DNA from: Coniferiporia sulphurascens
Taxonomy: Eukaryota; Basidiomycota; Agaricomycetes; Hymenochaetales; Hymenochaetaceae
Direction of reading: 5' to 3'
Length of the DNA stretch: 64,000 bases
Assembly (NCBI GenBank): GCA_002794785.1
Contig: NBBA01000011.1
Coordinates: 1,116,001 to 1,180,000 of the forward strand
A program made the position numbers and the translations under genes. This document shows, in pieces, positions 44,406 through 56,171 of this stretch (the first letter of the stretch is position 1; each line of letters begins with the position of its first letter). The notes beneath the pieces are model-generated. The model saw nothing but the letters and a program-made list of their open reading frames with translations. It was not told the origin of the DNA and made no database searches.

Positions 44406-45954
44406 TCATGCTGCCCCAATGTCTGCCTTAGACTTAGACCCAATAAGGAAATCATCATCTTCATAGCTTCCGTGCCGAGCAAGCGGCAAGTTATCTTTAT
44501 CCTTACTCTTTGCCCTCCTTTCCTCCTCGATCACGTCGGCCAGCAGATAGCCTGGGTGCAAGAAATTGAGCGTGTAGGTCGCAAGGACTATCATAGCACC
44601 GTCAAGAACATCTGGAAGCAACATATCAGAAGGTGGCAAATTTAGGGTGGTCAGCTGTCTCACTGAAGTATATTTGGGTGCGTATTATTCTCCCAGTAAA
44701 GCCATTTATCAACTCTATCGTCCTGTATACCGTCCTATGAACTATACGTCAACAACGGCAACCTCAGCGGGATTTAAAGATGGAGAACGTACCGAATAAA
44801 AATGCAAACGGTACTGAAACCCAATCCGAGGATCATCAACTTCATCTTCCGGCTCAATATTCTCTTCGACGGATCTACAGTAAGATAACTACGGAGCCGA
44901 ACAGGCCTTTGCAAGTAAAGCCGCGTGAAAAACTCTGCGGCAAGGAGGATGTAAAAAGTAATTGCAACTGAAAAAAAGGCTCCATTAATCTCTGATACTA
45001 CTGGCGGCTAATCTCAAGTCGTGGAATCGATTCTTACTCATTTGAATCACTATGCCAATGAGCATGATATGGCCGCCCCTAAGTGATATGAAAATGTAAG
45101 AAACAATGCCGCAAAAGCTTCTAAACGCGCTGTAACACATACGGTTCCGGGTCTCCTCCATTGGCCACAGCGTGAGAAGCCTTTGCTCCGCCGAAAGCTT
45201 GGATCAACAAAGCAACGACATCCTAGAAAGGGTCAGTTCGTCTGTCTATCACCTTGTATACATCACCCGTGACTCACAGACGACGTAAATATTATCGAAT
45301 CTGCGAGGTTATATTTTTGTCAGTGCGAGTTTCGAGGAAAGACTCTGAAAGAGAATCAGTCCGCCACTTACACAGTTTTGGAGAGAGTCGACTATATTGT
45401 TCCCCAAGGTGACGAATAAGCATGCCTAATATCATGAAATTCGACGCAAGTAAGGGCGTCGGTGCGATGACCGTGGCAACGATCCTTGCGGTGGGAAAGG
45501 CGACGAATTAATCTTGTATAATATTAAACAAGACGAATTCAGGGTGGCACATACTGAATGGTGTACGCTGTGAGATCTGCGGGAGCGAAACTGGACAGAA
45601 GTCTTCCCAACCAGCCAAAGACTTCCATTACGGATGAAAGACAGGCCAATGCGAGAAACCACCAGAGCTTGTAGGCAACTGCCTCGCACCCATGAATAAC
45701 TAGCGACGCGCGGTGGCAGTGATAGAGTTAAGAACAGCCGGGAGCCATATCGAGGGAAAGACGGCGACAGACCTGCGGATACGGCGAAGAGTGCGATGAA
45801 AACGAAGCACACGCTCGTCGTGGGAGTGTATCCATAGAGGGACGGTGGTTCTAGCGGAAGGGTATTCGACTGAGCGAATAGCGCGCCACGGACAAGGTCA
45901 GAATGGCCAGCCGATTGCGAGAAAGTACACCCGGAAAGAAGCCCGACGTACCAT
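44406..45954 (-). CDS. RTA1-like multi-pass membrane protein
   Basis: RTA1 family: seven-helix proteins linked to lipid export and toxicant resistance. ATG 45954 is followed immediately by an intron (45953-45873 region); the spliced start reads M-SNTLPLEPPSLYGYTPTTSV, typical of the family. Later exons give CFVFIALFAVS, LWWFLALACLSSVMEVFGWL, RIVATVIAPTPLLASNFMIL, LIRHLGEQYSRLSP, FGGAKASHAV, GHIMLIGIVIQM, SIYRTIELIDKWL and the last exon DGAMIVLATYTLNFLHPGYL with a charged tail ending ADIGAA, stop 44406. Around seven introns. Intact as far as can be seen. Confidence 0.85.
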
Positions 45955-46767
45955 GATTCAAGTGCAAAACGGGGAGGGTAAAGCTTAGTAGGCCTGCGAG
46001 AGCTTTTGTAGGCAGGCAGTTACGAGTCGTGCGAACCAATCAACTGAGGAGGCGCCGCACAGAAGACATATTTACATTTTTGCAGTATTAATAACCTTAC
46101 ATTCTCAGCAACGTGGCTGCGCGACAGTTACCAAACCTATGCTCACAGCGGCTAACTGCGGCGACTTCACAATTGTTGCTGGAGTATGTGGCAGTTATTC
46201 AAGCGGACAGAAAACTCGATTCAGTAATTTATGCGTGCCAGTCGCTCAGCCGAGTCCGCCGATCTCCGTGTGGATCTATAAAGCTAGATCGAAATCAAAC
46301 CACTGATAATAATGTAGAGAATCGTAAGCATCAAAATGTAAGAGTTTTTATTGAGGTCCTTGTGTAGCTATGAGCGATGCGAATGGCGACGAATGTGCTT
46401 TTATGCGTAATTATCGTTAGTGTCAGCGGTCTGGAAGTTTCTTGGTACAACAGCGTAATACGACAGCAATGAGCATGCCGAGTATGATCTGTGATCACGA
46501 TTCGGCGACCAAAGTATAAGCAGAGGAAATATGGAAAGTGAAAGAAACTTGTGATGAGCATGGACTGAATGTTGTCATTAAGAGTAATGTCGATGGTGAG
46601 CGATGATAAGTGGTGCGAAGCTGGGCCTTCCGGCAGTATGTAAATCACGAAGAGAAAAGTTTGCCGTGAGCGTGAGTCGAGGGAATCTAAAGTGAGTGCA
46701 GAGATATAAGAGAGAAAAGACACCAGGAAAATGAATCCGTCAAGTATGGAGGAGGAAACCGGATATT
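45955..46767. other. Spacer, no gene supported
   Basis: Upstream region of the RTA1-like gene and 3' flank of the RING-RRM gene. A 146-codon minus-strand frame (46331-46771) is AT-rich and starts in the 3' flank; I do not accept it as a gene. Confidence 0.4.
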
Positions 46768-49700
46768 TCACATATGACCATTAGTGAATGCGTAGCCCCC
46801 GATGGATTGGGTCGGGATCACGCTCGGTCCTGTATAAGCGAGTCTCTGGACAAGAGCCGCAACCACATCGGGACCTATACCGAATTCGCGCGCCAGAACG
46901 TCATAGGGGCCTTGTGGCGTATTATTCATGGGGTAAGCCATGCCCAATCCCATGTTCCCATAATTGAACCCAGGAGGGGCATTGATGTGCGGAGACGCCA
47001 GTGGGGTGTAGAGCGCTTGCGGAGAGTTTGCGAAGGGCGCAGCATTAGCAAAAGGGAACGTATTCTCATTTCTGCGCATCATCGAGGGTCTGCCATAACC
47101 AAGGCTGCGATGGTCACGGCCGCCACGGCCTGATGTTGCAGAGGCTAGAGAAACGCTGTCCTCGGGCGTCAAAGAGTCGTCCGATCGAGGAGATGTCGTA
47201 ATAGAGGTAGATGGAGATGTCCGGAACTCGGCAGGAGTAAAGGATAGCTGACCGCCCTTTGCGGCTATCGCATCAACTATCCGCGCATTCAAAACAGAAC
47301 GTTGAGTATCGGTGAAAACTAGGGAGGACATTAATTTGTGTTTCACGCATAAGGAAGGACCGTGGAGTTACCTTTGCTGTTGATCGCAGTCGAAACAACA
47401 GTGTCGAGCGTGCGCTGATCGTGGAAAACGGACTTGATTCGTTCAACCAGTAAATCGCAAGCAGCTGTATATATAAGGGTTAGTGATATTCTATGTCGGA
47501 GGAAATGCGCAAAGGATACCATTCGTGAGGTCTATTCAGTTTCCTATCAACACACAGCAGCATAGAGAAAGAACGGAAGGACTAACCATAAAGCACGTCC
47601 CGGAGCTTGCCGCTATAAAACACACGGCTATCCGAGTCGACCGGGAACTTCGAGAGAATTGATACAAGTGTATAGAAGGGTAGCGTCGGAACTTTCAAAA
47701 AATGAGACTGCATCGCGCATGATTGTGAGCATTGGTTATGGAACTGCTAATTGTCATGTCTTCCCACCTTGGGATTTTTCATGAGTGCAACCAGACCGTC
47801 AATTTCAGGTAAAGTGATAAGGCCATTTTCGAGGGTCCGAACCATAGTAGGATGATCGAGGCCATCAAGAGTTGGATGCATGCCCTCGAAGCCTCCCAGC
47901 CAGCTTGGAAACAGCTATGTACAGTGTCCAGTAAGCGACATGCATTAGCAACTGTTTTTCATACACTCACAGCACGCATCAATTCGCCTTGACTGCTCAT
48001 GGTTACCGTGACACCTCGCAATCTTTTTCCCCTTCCGAGACTCTTATTTTGTACCGCACGTAGAGCGTTGCGCGCATCCACAGAAGGAACTTCTACGTAT
48101 GCATGTGATAATGTCTTGCCCTTTGAATCGAGGAGCACATGAGAGCGGACGGCAATATAGGGAGTGAAAAATTCAGCCAGAGAAGGTGGCGTAATATCCT
48201 GAAGTTGGATACATTAGGTCATCGAAAAATCAAAAAGAGCTAAGACACATACCCAAGGAACGTTATCAATACGCAGAACAGTAACGTCCTCAGCTTCATG
48301 GGCCATGGTTGGAGTTGCAGGCTCCCTTCGCTCCTGCGATTCACTTTCAAACTTCACTTTGTTCTTTGCTCCATTATCATTATTGATCGAAAGCTCGTCG
48401 AAAGCACTCGGGAGTAGTCCAGTCGAGTCTTCTTTGAAGGATCCACTACCATCATCCCACACACCTTTCTCAGCATCGTTGGTAACGGCGATACCAAGTT
48501 TCAAGGGAGATAAGAGCTTGAAGTCGTCAACAGGTTTATCACACGCAGCACAGCGCATATCCTTTTCTCCTATGATGTTCAGTGCGCCAGTCAGACAAGA
48601 AGAGCATATTAGGTGTCCACAGGGAATTAAAGTGGATAGCGGGGAGGAACATGCGGAGCATACTGAACAGGATCTGTTGTTGCTAGCGCCACTTTTACGA
48701 TCTCCGGTGGAGATCTTCGCAGGAGCAGGTAAGGGAAGCGAAGAGACAGATTTCGTAGCCCGCAACCTAGAAGACTTGGGCGCATTAGGTAGTCCATCAT
48801 CCTCAAATTCGTCGTCGCCGTCGTCGTCGTAACCTTCATAGAACCGGGCAGCAATAAAAGGAGCAGAAACACAGCGTTTGGCTGAAGCAGAGAAGCTCTC
48901 CTGAGTTGTGGCAACGGAAAAAGGGGAGCCGAAAGCCTCAGGATAGGGCGAAGACGCGGGAGCATCCTCGTCGATATCAAAAAGAGCTTCCCCCTGAAGC
49001 GACAAACGCAATTAGATGATAAAGACCAAATTGCTTGGCTGTGGCTCACCATAATTGGACCAGAGAACTGGCGTCTCCGAGGGCGCACAGGGTCAGTTAG
49101 GCTTCCACGTTGTCGAAGTTTCTGCACAATAGCGAGCGAAGTGCGTGGAGAAGGGGTGGCCAAAGTAAACGATCCAGAAAGTGTTCGGACGGCTTCAGGA
49201 GTGTTCAGCAAAGAAAGGTTTGAAACGGGTAAAGCAGGGCCATTAGTATCCCCATCAGCGGCAACAGGCATGCGTGCTGTCATAGGAGAAGTAAAAGCGG
49301 TGCTGTCGGCTGAGCTAGTTTGGAATAGTGATTGGCGAGAACGCCGGTGGGTGGACAGGAATGAAGCTGGGATAATCTCTGCGGAATTATATTGAACGGC
49401 CTGTATAACACATCCAAGCATACACATACCTTTTGAAGAGCTCAAAGTATCGGCTGGGTACCAAAAGGTGAGTGGCTGAGGGTACGAGTAATCCACGGCA
49501 AACTCACCGTCAGGGTACCTTTCATCGTCAATTTTCCTACCATTCTCCTTCGCGCGGGATCTCCAGTTGCTGGTGGCATCGGCGACACTTTTCGCTTTTG
49601 ATTTGGCGGATTCAGGTGAGAAGTCGACTTTAGTTGACACGGACGAGTTAGGTGATATGAGGGAAGATGCAGATGAGTAGACGTTAGTGATGGGGGTGAA

Positions 49701-49877
49701 GGGACTAGAGATAACACTGGAGCTCGAGGGGGTGAGTGGCGAGGTTACGGAGCGCATTTTGTAGGCACGGTTGGTGCGCTGGGGGGTGACGGGCGCGAGA
49801 GGGCGGCGCTCTGATATCGAGGTCGAACGCGTCGTTCTGGGCGACGCGGTGGTACAGTCGGGAGGTGCGCACGACAT
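46768..49877 (-). CDS. RING-type zinc finger and RRM protein
   Basis: Start ATG 49877 (MSCAPPDCTTASPRTTRSTS) opens a long Ser/Pro/Thr-rich N-terminus. Next is a C3HC4-like finger, CSVCSACSSPLSTLIPCGHL-ICSSCL...MRCAACDKP, then VTVLRIDNVPWDITPPSLAE with FVTPYIAV-type text and SHAYVEVPSVDARNALRAV, which is an RNA-recognition motif. After FPSWLGGFEGMHPTLDGLDH and FPVDSDSRVFYSGKL come a domain I do not name and a Gly/Pro/Asn-rich end (TNGHM, stop 46768). Combination of ubiquitin-type finger and RRM suggests a post-transcriptional regulator; that is inference. About eight introns. An upstream TTG-initiated extension to 49964 was not used. Confidence 0.75.
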
Positions 49878-51086
49878 GATGACGGAGTCGAATGGGGACG
49901 CGACGGCGATGATGATGGTTGAAGAACAAGGGAGAACTGCGTCTGACTGGATGTTCGAGTTCAAAGTTGAAACGCCGCAGCGTGACTGGACGCGTCAACA
50001 AGCTACAAACACTGGCCATCAACCATCAACCACGTGTCAGACGGCCACTTTTTCACGTACAGTATAAGGATACGCGATATGCTTGAAGGAGGCAATTGAC
50101 ACGCTCAATATCTGGCTTAACGAGATACACGCAACTGGTTGTAGTGGTACGGAAGAGCCATAGTATTCCTAATTTTACCGTGAAACAAAAACAATCGCCG
50201 GGGGCTCAGACCTCTACTCTATTAGTAACCGCCATCCCTTTGAGAGTCTGACGCCTGCGAGTCTGTTGATTTAGAGGGAACGCTTATTCCGCACGACCGT
50301 GGGGTAACCTTATCAATATCGCCACCATAGATCTGGAGTCCCGTAAGCTCTAACGCAATTAAAATGTTGTGGAGGATTTTTGAATTGTATCCCGATGCGT
50401 GGCATAATCTCTCGGCCCGGAGTTAACAAGGACCGCCGCTGATATACATCCGTCCATTAATCCCAGGAGATACGAGTATCGGACCCGGAGCATGTTATTG
50501 TCGGATCGACTCGACCACCCGTTTGGTGCGCGCTTTTACAGCCCGTACTTGCAGGGGGTATTTCTACACACAACAGGTCTCGAGCAGAGTTCCCCTGGAA
50601 ACCTCGTGGGGAATCGCAAGGCTAGGGCTGTGAGTTTAAATCCAATGTCGCAATATAAAGTGCTGATAAAACTGCCCGACAAAAGTGTAGCAAGATGTTA
50701 AGAACGAAGCGCGAGAGATAGGTCTAGGTTAGTCCTAGAAGTTTTTGGCATCTTCTATAAACCTGTATGCGACTGCCTGTTTACAAGTTTTGGTCAGGTC
50801 CTGCTGTCTGTCACAATACAAAACTGTCAAATTCGTTGAATGTGAAGCTGGTAAAATGCATACTTCCAAGAATCCAGCAAGCTTGAAAGCTCAAGGTGAG
50901 ATATATCCAAATGAAGACGCGAAGGCAACAGAAAGGCATTTGGACGCAATAAATACGTGTACAAAATCGAAGTTGGATATGCGTCCAATGTCCATGGAAT
51001 AGGACACGAACTTTTTCCATCAAAAAGTTGCAATTAATCACTTGCGCGGACCACTGCCAAGCATCCAACTCACAGATTAAAAGGTT
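49878..51086. other. Intergenic, no gene supported
   Basis: 1.2 kb with only short open frames on both strands (for example 50492-50701, 50745-51068) lacking domains. No repeats or RNA genes recognised. Confidence 0.4.
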
Positions 51087-53643
51087 TTACAAGATGTTGA
51101 CTTCGGTAAGGTGGCGGATAAGCACTTGATCACTAACTAAAGGATAGTGGGTAACTGAGTAAACAGACGTCGTAAAGGAACTCACTGTGACATACTACTT
51201 TCGAAGTAGCACGGAAATCCTGCCGGATCAAAGGGACAAGGCTTAGATAAAGTCCTTTTCGAGTAACGGCGGTAGCCCAGCTTACCGTGAGAGACGTAAG
51301 GTAAGCACGTAATTTACGCGGTTTGGGTGACAGTTGTTTATGCGCGGCATGAAACGTCGCCAACATGTCTTAAAGTGAGAGAATCAGTATCAGACACGAA
51401 CTGAAAGATTACGGCTCATATCAATTGTGACTTACATTTCGAGATGCTCTCAGCATCATTTTTCTTCCTATTGTCGTCGTTATAATTGACGACATAGTCA
51501 GAGAAGCGGGCACCGTTCTTTAACTTGGCCCGGAGCACGTCATACTTATTGAGGAATAGTATGAACTCGACCGAAGCTAGAAGACGGTTTGCGCAGATAG
51601 CCCGCCAAAGATGGAAAGTATCCTCCTGGTCACAAGTCGTGAGCGCTCAAGTCATCATAACACAGCAAACAATACCCACTAGGCGGTTGACAGTGGGATC
51701 TTCCGCGAGCCATTCGTTGAACGACGATATTGGTGCAAGAAAGATGATTGCATTTACTATAAAGTGATCCCAAAGTTTTGATCAGTAACACGTCTACTGA
51801 GCGGGTAATGAGAATACAGCCACAGTCGATTACAGAAGCCGCGCAAAGCTAAAGCTTAATCTATGAAGCAGAACTAGCACTCACCGCTGTCAAAGAACGG
51901 CGCCCACGCAGCCCGTTGACTACGGAATCCTCCCACATCGTAGATGACCCACTCTTTCCCCACGTGCGGGTCTGCCTCAATAACAAGCTTGTGTTCTTCA
52001 ACACCAGTAGTCGAGAGACGGGCACGAAGAATATCGGCTTTTTAATCAGGTTAAAAAGAGAAGAATCTCCAAACCGGCAACAGGCTCTCACCAGTCGTTG
52101 GGATATAATCGTAAGCCGTGACACGCATAACATCATTGAGAAAGCTTTATGAAGACATCAGGGAATGAAATGCGCATTTAATGATTACATTCAAGAGTGA
52201 ACAAGACAATGAGGGACTCACAACCCGGGCTGATCCTCCAGAAAAATATTTTGACGTTTCAACAAGGTTTGAACGTCCCCATGCCTCCACAGCCGATCGA
52301 TGTCCTCCCCAAAGACTTGGATGATCTGTCGCGCGGCCAGAAGTTCTCGCCTATCCTGTTCACTCATGTCATCTATGCTTGTCCTCCCTAAGCGTGAGGA
52401 GGTACTACTGTCGCGGCGACCTATTACGCCCCGCTCATCACAGTCGGGGATTTTTGCGCGCCGCTTCCAACCGGTACTTCCCCGCACCTTCACAGCAAAG
52501 GAGTCGACAAGGCTATGCAATCTGCTACTCCGACGAGCGAGCCGTCCGTCTTGTGTCATGGCGCTTGGTGACAAACCATCATTCCCTCCGTAAACCTTGT
52601 TGAAGTCAACCGGCGCAGGGGTAGAAGTCGATGAAACAGTCGACGTCATTGATGAAGAAACGGAGTGCCGCCGTAGACCCAAGACTCTCGAGCGTAAAGA
52701 TCCAGATGACGCTGACGATGAGGACTGAGCTGAGGTTGGACGTACGAAAGGCTCAGCGTAATGCTTGTGAACCCCGAAAGAGGTCGGCCCCACCTCCCTT
52801 GCTCTGCTCGGTAGGCTCTCCCGAGGTAGATTCCCAGAGTGATCGAAGGAGTGTCGAACGGGAGACTCTGCGCCCAGGCGTTGTCTGAGAGTAGTCTCGA
52901 TGCTTTTTAACGGCAGGAGGCTGAGCATGAGACGGCGAAGCTCGGTGGAATAAGACGGGGATGACCTCCCACTCCTTGGTGGTAAACCTGACGAACAGCC
53001 AAAGGTGCCATCGATGGACCGCAACCGTGCCTTCTCTCGCTCGATTAGTTGCCTCGAAGGAGTTACACCAGCAGAATGCGATGGGGACTGTTCGGGGGCT
53101 GCGTCTAAGCGGAGCGAATTTTTCAGGATGTCGAGTATGTAGTTCACAGAGATAAGGAGATTGAGGTGAATAACGGTCCGCCATGCCGCTGCATCGGCCT
53201 GAAACGCCCGCGGTGCGAGGTTCAACTGGAAGTTCCGGAGGGTCGTGGACTTGCCTGACTCTGACTGACCTGCGTAAATAGTAACAGGCAATCAATACAC
53301 ATAAGTTTGACATGACACGTGAAACGGGGAGAGGGGAACGCCGGCCGACACCTAGAATGGCGACGCACATACCTAGTAGCAAAATCCTCACAACAGAATT
53401 TCTTCTCGTGCGTGAACGCTCCAAGGAAAGATCGTGGTCTATCCTCTCGCTTGCCAGCCTTGCTTCAGCATCCTTACGGTCTAATTCGTCGGCGGCTCCG
53501 TCCAGACAATCCGTTGCGGGTGGCCAAAGTGAAGAATCACGACGTGCACGAAGACTATTCGCCACCCCTGGCGCGTTGGAGTCCACAGGCGTGTGCCTAT
53601 GCTTTTTAGTGCTTGAATGCGGAGGGGGGATGTAATTGGTCAT
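51087..53643 (-). CDS. Divergent heterotrimeric G-protein alpha subunit
   Basis: GTP-binding signalling subunit, but atypical. Start 53643 (MTNYIPPPHSSTKKHRHTP) lacks the N-terminal Met-Gly needed for myristoylation. Exon 1 ends at 53373 and joins 53269 to give P-loop LLLGQSESGKSTTLRNFQL. A long Ser/Arg-rich insertion of roughly 250 residues lies in the helical domain. Then DVMRVTAYDYIP, ILRARLSTTGVEE (switch I with Arg and Thr), switch II WVIYDVGGFRSQRAAWAPFF, where the catalytic Gln of DVGGQ is Phe, FLAPISSFNEWL, ILFLNKYDVL (NKxD), YLTSLT in place of TCAT, and a C-terminus HLTEVNIL, stop 51087. About eight introns. Loss of the Gln predicts poor GTP hydrolysis. Such divergent paralogues are known in agaricomycetes. 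Confidence 0.85.
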
Positions 53644-54970
53644 GCTTGGCGCATGTCCACCTTGAAACTTGGGTTTTACTAGCTTGGCGCTGCGGACAGC
53701 GGCGGTGGGATAAAATAGCGTCCACAGCCAGCTCCGGGTCGGGTAACGAAGACAAAGGGGATCCAGAGCGTCCTTTTGTCCTCTAGGTTTGCGGCCTGTC
53801 CAGGGAATGAAAGAAGGTTCGAAGAGGAAGAGATTAGCTAGGGAAGCAAAACATAACGGCGGGGTGAGGCGGGAACAGAGCCTGAACGCCCGCGAGCGGC
53901 CTTGTATATTTATTTGAACGGGAGGCAAGAGCCGTCTCGGCCATAGCCAAAGTTCAGCCAATAGCTACGCGTTGTCGCGTAGGCTCGTAGGCTCGTGTGC
54001 ACCGGAATGGAGAGATCGGATGCAATTTTTACCACTCGTTCCTCAGCAAAGGGCGATCATACAAAATTAAGTCTCCGCTCCGGTCCATTTCGGCGAGCGG
54101 TCGTAATACGCCTGACGAAGGACAGAGAATTATTGTTTGCTCGCCTCCGGTACTTGCAGAATGCATAGTCAGAAGTAAATAAAGAAACCCCGGAAGGGTC
54201 CCCAGAATATTGCTGTGTTCTTGCCGCCGTGTTTAATTAAAATGCAGACGACTACCTCGGAAATCTAGAACCTTAACCAAGGTACCCTCAGATCACCGCA
54301 GCGATCGTTTACTGAGGCTCCCTCCCCTGATCGGGTCCACACTATTACCCCGTCGGATGCTTTCATATCCGGTCGCCCAGAACAAGCGAAAATTCATAGT
54401 ATCTTGTTATTCCACCAGAAATGACTCCAGGATATGTTACGAAGGGTTTATCGTCTTGTCTAATGAAGGCACGGGATTGACGCTAGTGCAATTGAGGTGC
54501 ATTCAGCCTATCTTGCGGACTCCTTACTATATGAATTCTGGTTTCCATTTCTTCAATAGGCTTCGTAGACAACGCAGGCACATCGGTTGTTGCACTCGGG
54601 TAGAGCGTCGATGAATTAATGGGATCATATGTTCAGTACAGCTGCTACGATCCGCGGAGAAAATCTCTCCATTGATGAGGAGCAAGCGCCTATCTGGCTG
54701 GTATTGTATTATTGACGACAGCCCCCAGACACCAAGCTCTTCCACGAGTGTAACCATCTGGTCTTCTGGAATCGGCGGGATCCGCAGGTGAACAAGTTAA
54801 AAACGCCTTCCTTGCGTCTTGCTCCTTGGGGTCAGGCTCTGACCGATGTAAAGAGTCCATCGTGGTATGACGTGCGTCGAACCATACAGTGTAGCAGTGC
54901 TGCAGCATCACCGGGTAATCCAGTTCATATGCGGACAAAAAAGACACAACATATGGAGTCCTTTATCGAA
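53644..54970. other. Intergenic, no gene supported
   Basis: Promoter of the G-alpha gene (AAATAAATATA near 53910 on the gene strand) and 3' flank of the CBS-domain gene. Open frames at 54357-54947 on both strands show no domain. Confidence 0.4.
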
Positions 54971-55766
54971 CTACAGCCCTCGTCTTGTCACGAAATTCTG
55001 AAGAAGTGGTATGGGATCGTCAGAACAAAGAAAAGGAGAGTTAGGGACGAAACCAAAGACGAACATCAAGGTCGCCCTGCGTAGCCACGGCTAAGACAAA
55101 CTTCCTATCATAGTCGGTCACTGGAAGTTTAGAAAGATATTAGCGCCACGGTCACCAGAACTGGAAGACAGGGTAAACGGCATACCAAGTGCGAAGAGGT
55201 TATTCCTTAAGAACTCTTCGAGTTCGTGTAGTGGCGTATCCGAGGTTATGAGGGTGTACGTTTGTGATGGCCCGCGGATGAACTTCGTCATGTACTTTAG
55301 GACATTGGCATCCTAGAATTTGCAATATACTCTGAGTCAACCATCAGTCACAAAATTAAATATATAGCCTCACCGGATCAGCCTGTCCCGCTTCCCATTT
55401 CTTCTTGAGAGCTGCTACGTCAAGATATCCCAGTGGTTTTCGTTCTCCGGACAAAACACTGTATAATTCAGACACCAAGCAAGTGCAATTTTTGGTTTAC
55501 CTACGGGATATGCGAGAAGTCGCGATCATATGCTAACTCAATCGCCCGCGCAATGTTCTCGCTCCGAGGCAACGCAAAGGCCGGCGGAAGCTGTAAATCC
55601 TGTTTAATTGTGTGAATCTCCGTCAGAAGACTCGAAAACAGCGCATGTGTTCAGGTACCTCGACGACAGCACCGCGATATTTGTGTGCGCCTGCAGCTTG
55701 GGACGGTGCCTCCCGAGTCGCCTTATCGGCCTGCGCAGATGAGGGTCCGGGAATCGTGGTGGACAT
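54971..55766 (-). CDS. CBS-domain protein
   Basis: Small soluble protein with CBS motifs, which usually bind adenosyl ligands. Start 55766 (MSTTIPGPSSAQADKATREA). Spliced exons give YRGAVVE-LPPAFALPRSENI, ARAIELAYDRDFSHIP-VLSG, RKPLGYLDVAALKKKW, VLKYMTKFIRGPSQTYTLIT, DTPLHELEEFLRNNLFALVT and DRKFVLAVATQGDLD; the last exon adds NFVTRRGL, stop 54971. Five introns with good borders. Two CBS repeats in tandem (a Bateman module) are likely. The ligand and partner are unknown. Confidence 0.8.
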
Positions 55767-56171
55767 TTGACCTTTAATTTCCAAGCGGTGTTCAATACCA
55801 AGGATAAGACTGAGGGTAGTGCAAGAGCCCACTGGCTCTGTTCGATCGTGACTAACTTAGTTGTTGAATCAGAAGTCAAAGCGCGTCCAGATCGGAGGTC
55901 CGGGGCCCGAAAAAGCCAAATATTGCCACGAGCGCGAAATAGGAAGGTTCGCCTGCTCAGGTCAATGCGCAACCCGGACTCGACGTCTCATTTGCCAACC
56001 GCCCACGGCGCAACCAGAGCTTGCAAAGGCAGCGCGAAGGCGCAAACAACGAAAGGCTTGGTAGGAGGGCTTATACTCTTAAGTACGGTGTCTGGACAAC
56101 CTGGTACTGAGTACGACAGCCTGTCTGATAGGCACCTCCTGGGTGATTGCCAGTGATCCAGTGTCGTCAGT
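55767..56171. promoter_or_regulatory. Divergent promoter, CBS-domain gene and PAG1
   Basis: 405 bp between divergent starts. A plus-strand open frame here (55767-56156) is not supported as a gene. Confidence 0.45.

Noticed and set aside
42709..45954. Biosynthetic gene cluster around the methyltransferase and RTA1-like gene
   Set aside because: No core synthase, P450 or dedicated regulator lies nearby; the FAD monooxygenase is about 8 kb away with housekeeping genes between.
46331..46771. 146-codon minus-strand frame
   Set aside because: AT-rich composition, lies in the 3' flank of the RING-RRM gene, no recognisable domain.
52753..53961. 402-codon minus-strand frame overlapping the G-alpha gene
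   Set aside because: It reads through the G-alpha intron in a non-conserved frame; the spliced P-loop frame is clearly correct.
54357..54947. Short frames on both strands between G-alpha and CBS-domain genes
   Set aside because: Overlapping, mutually exclusive and without domains or splice support.
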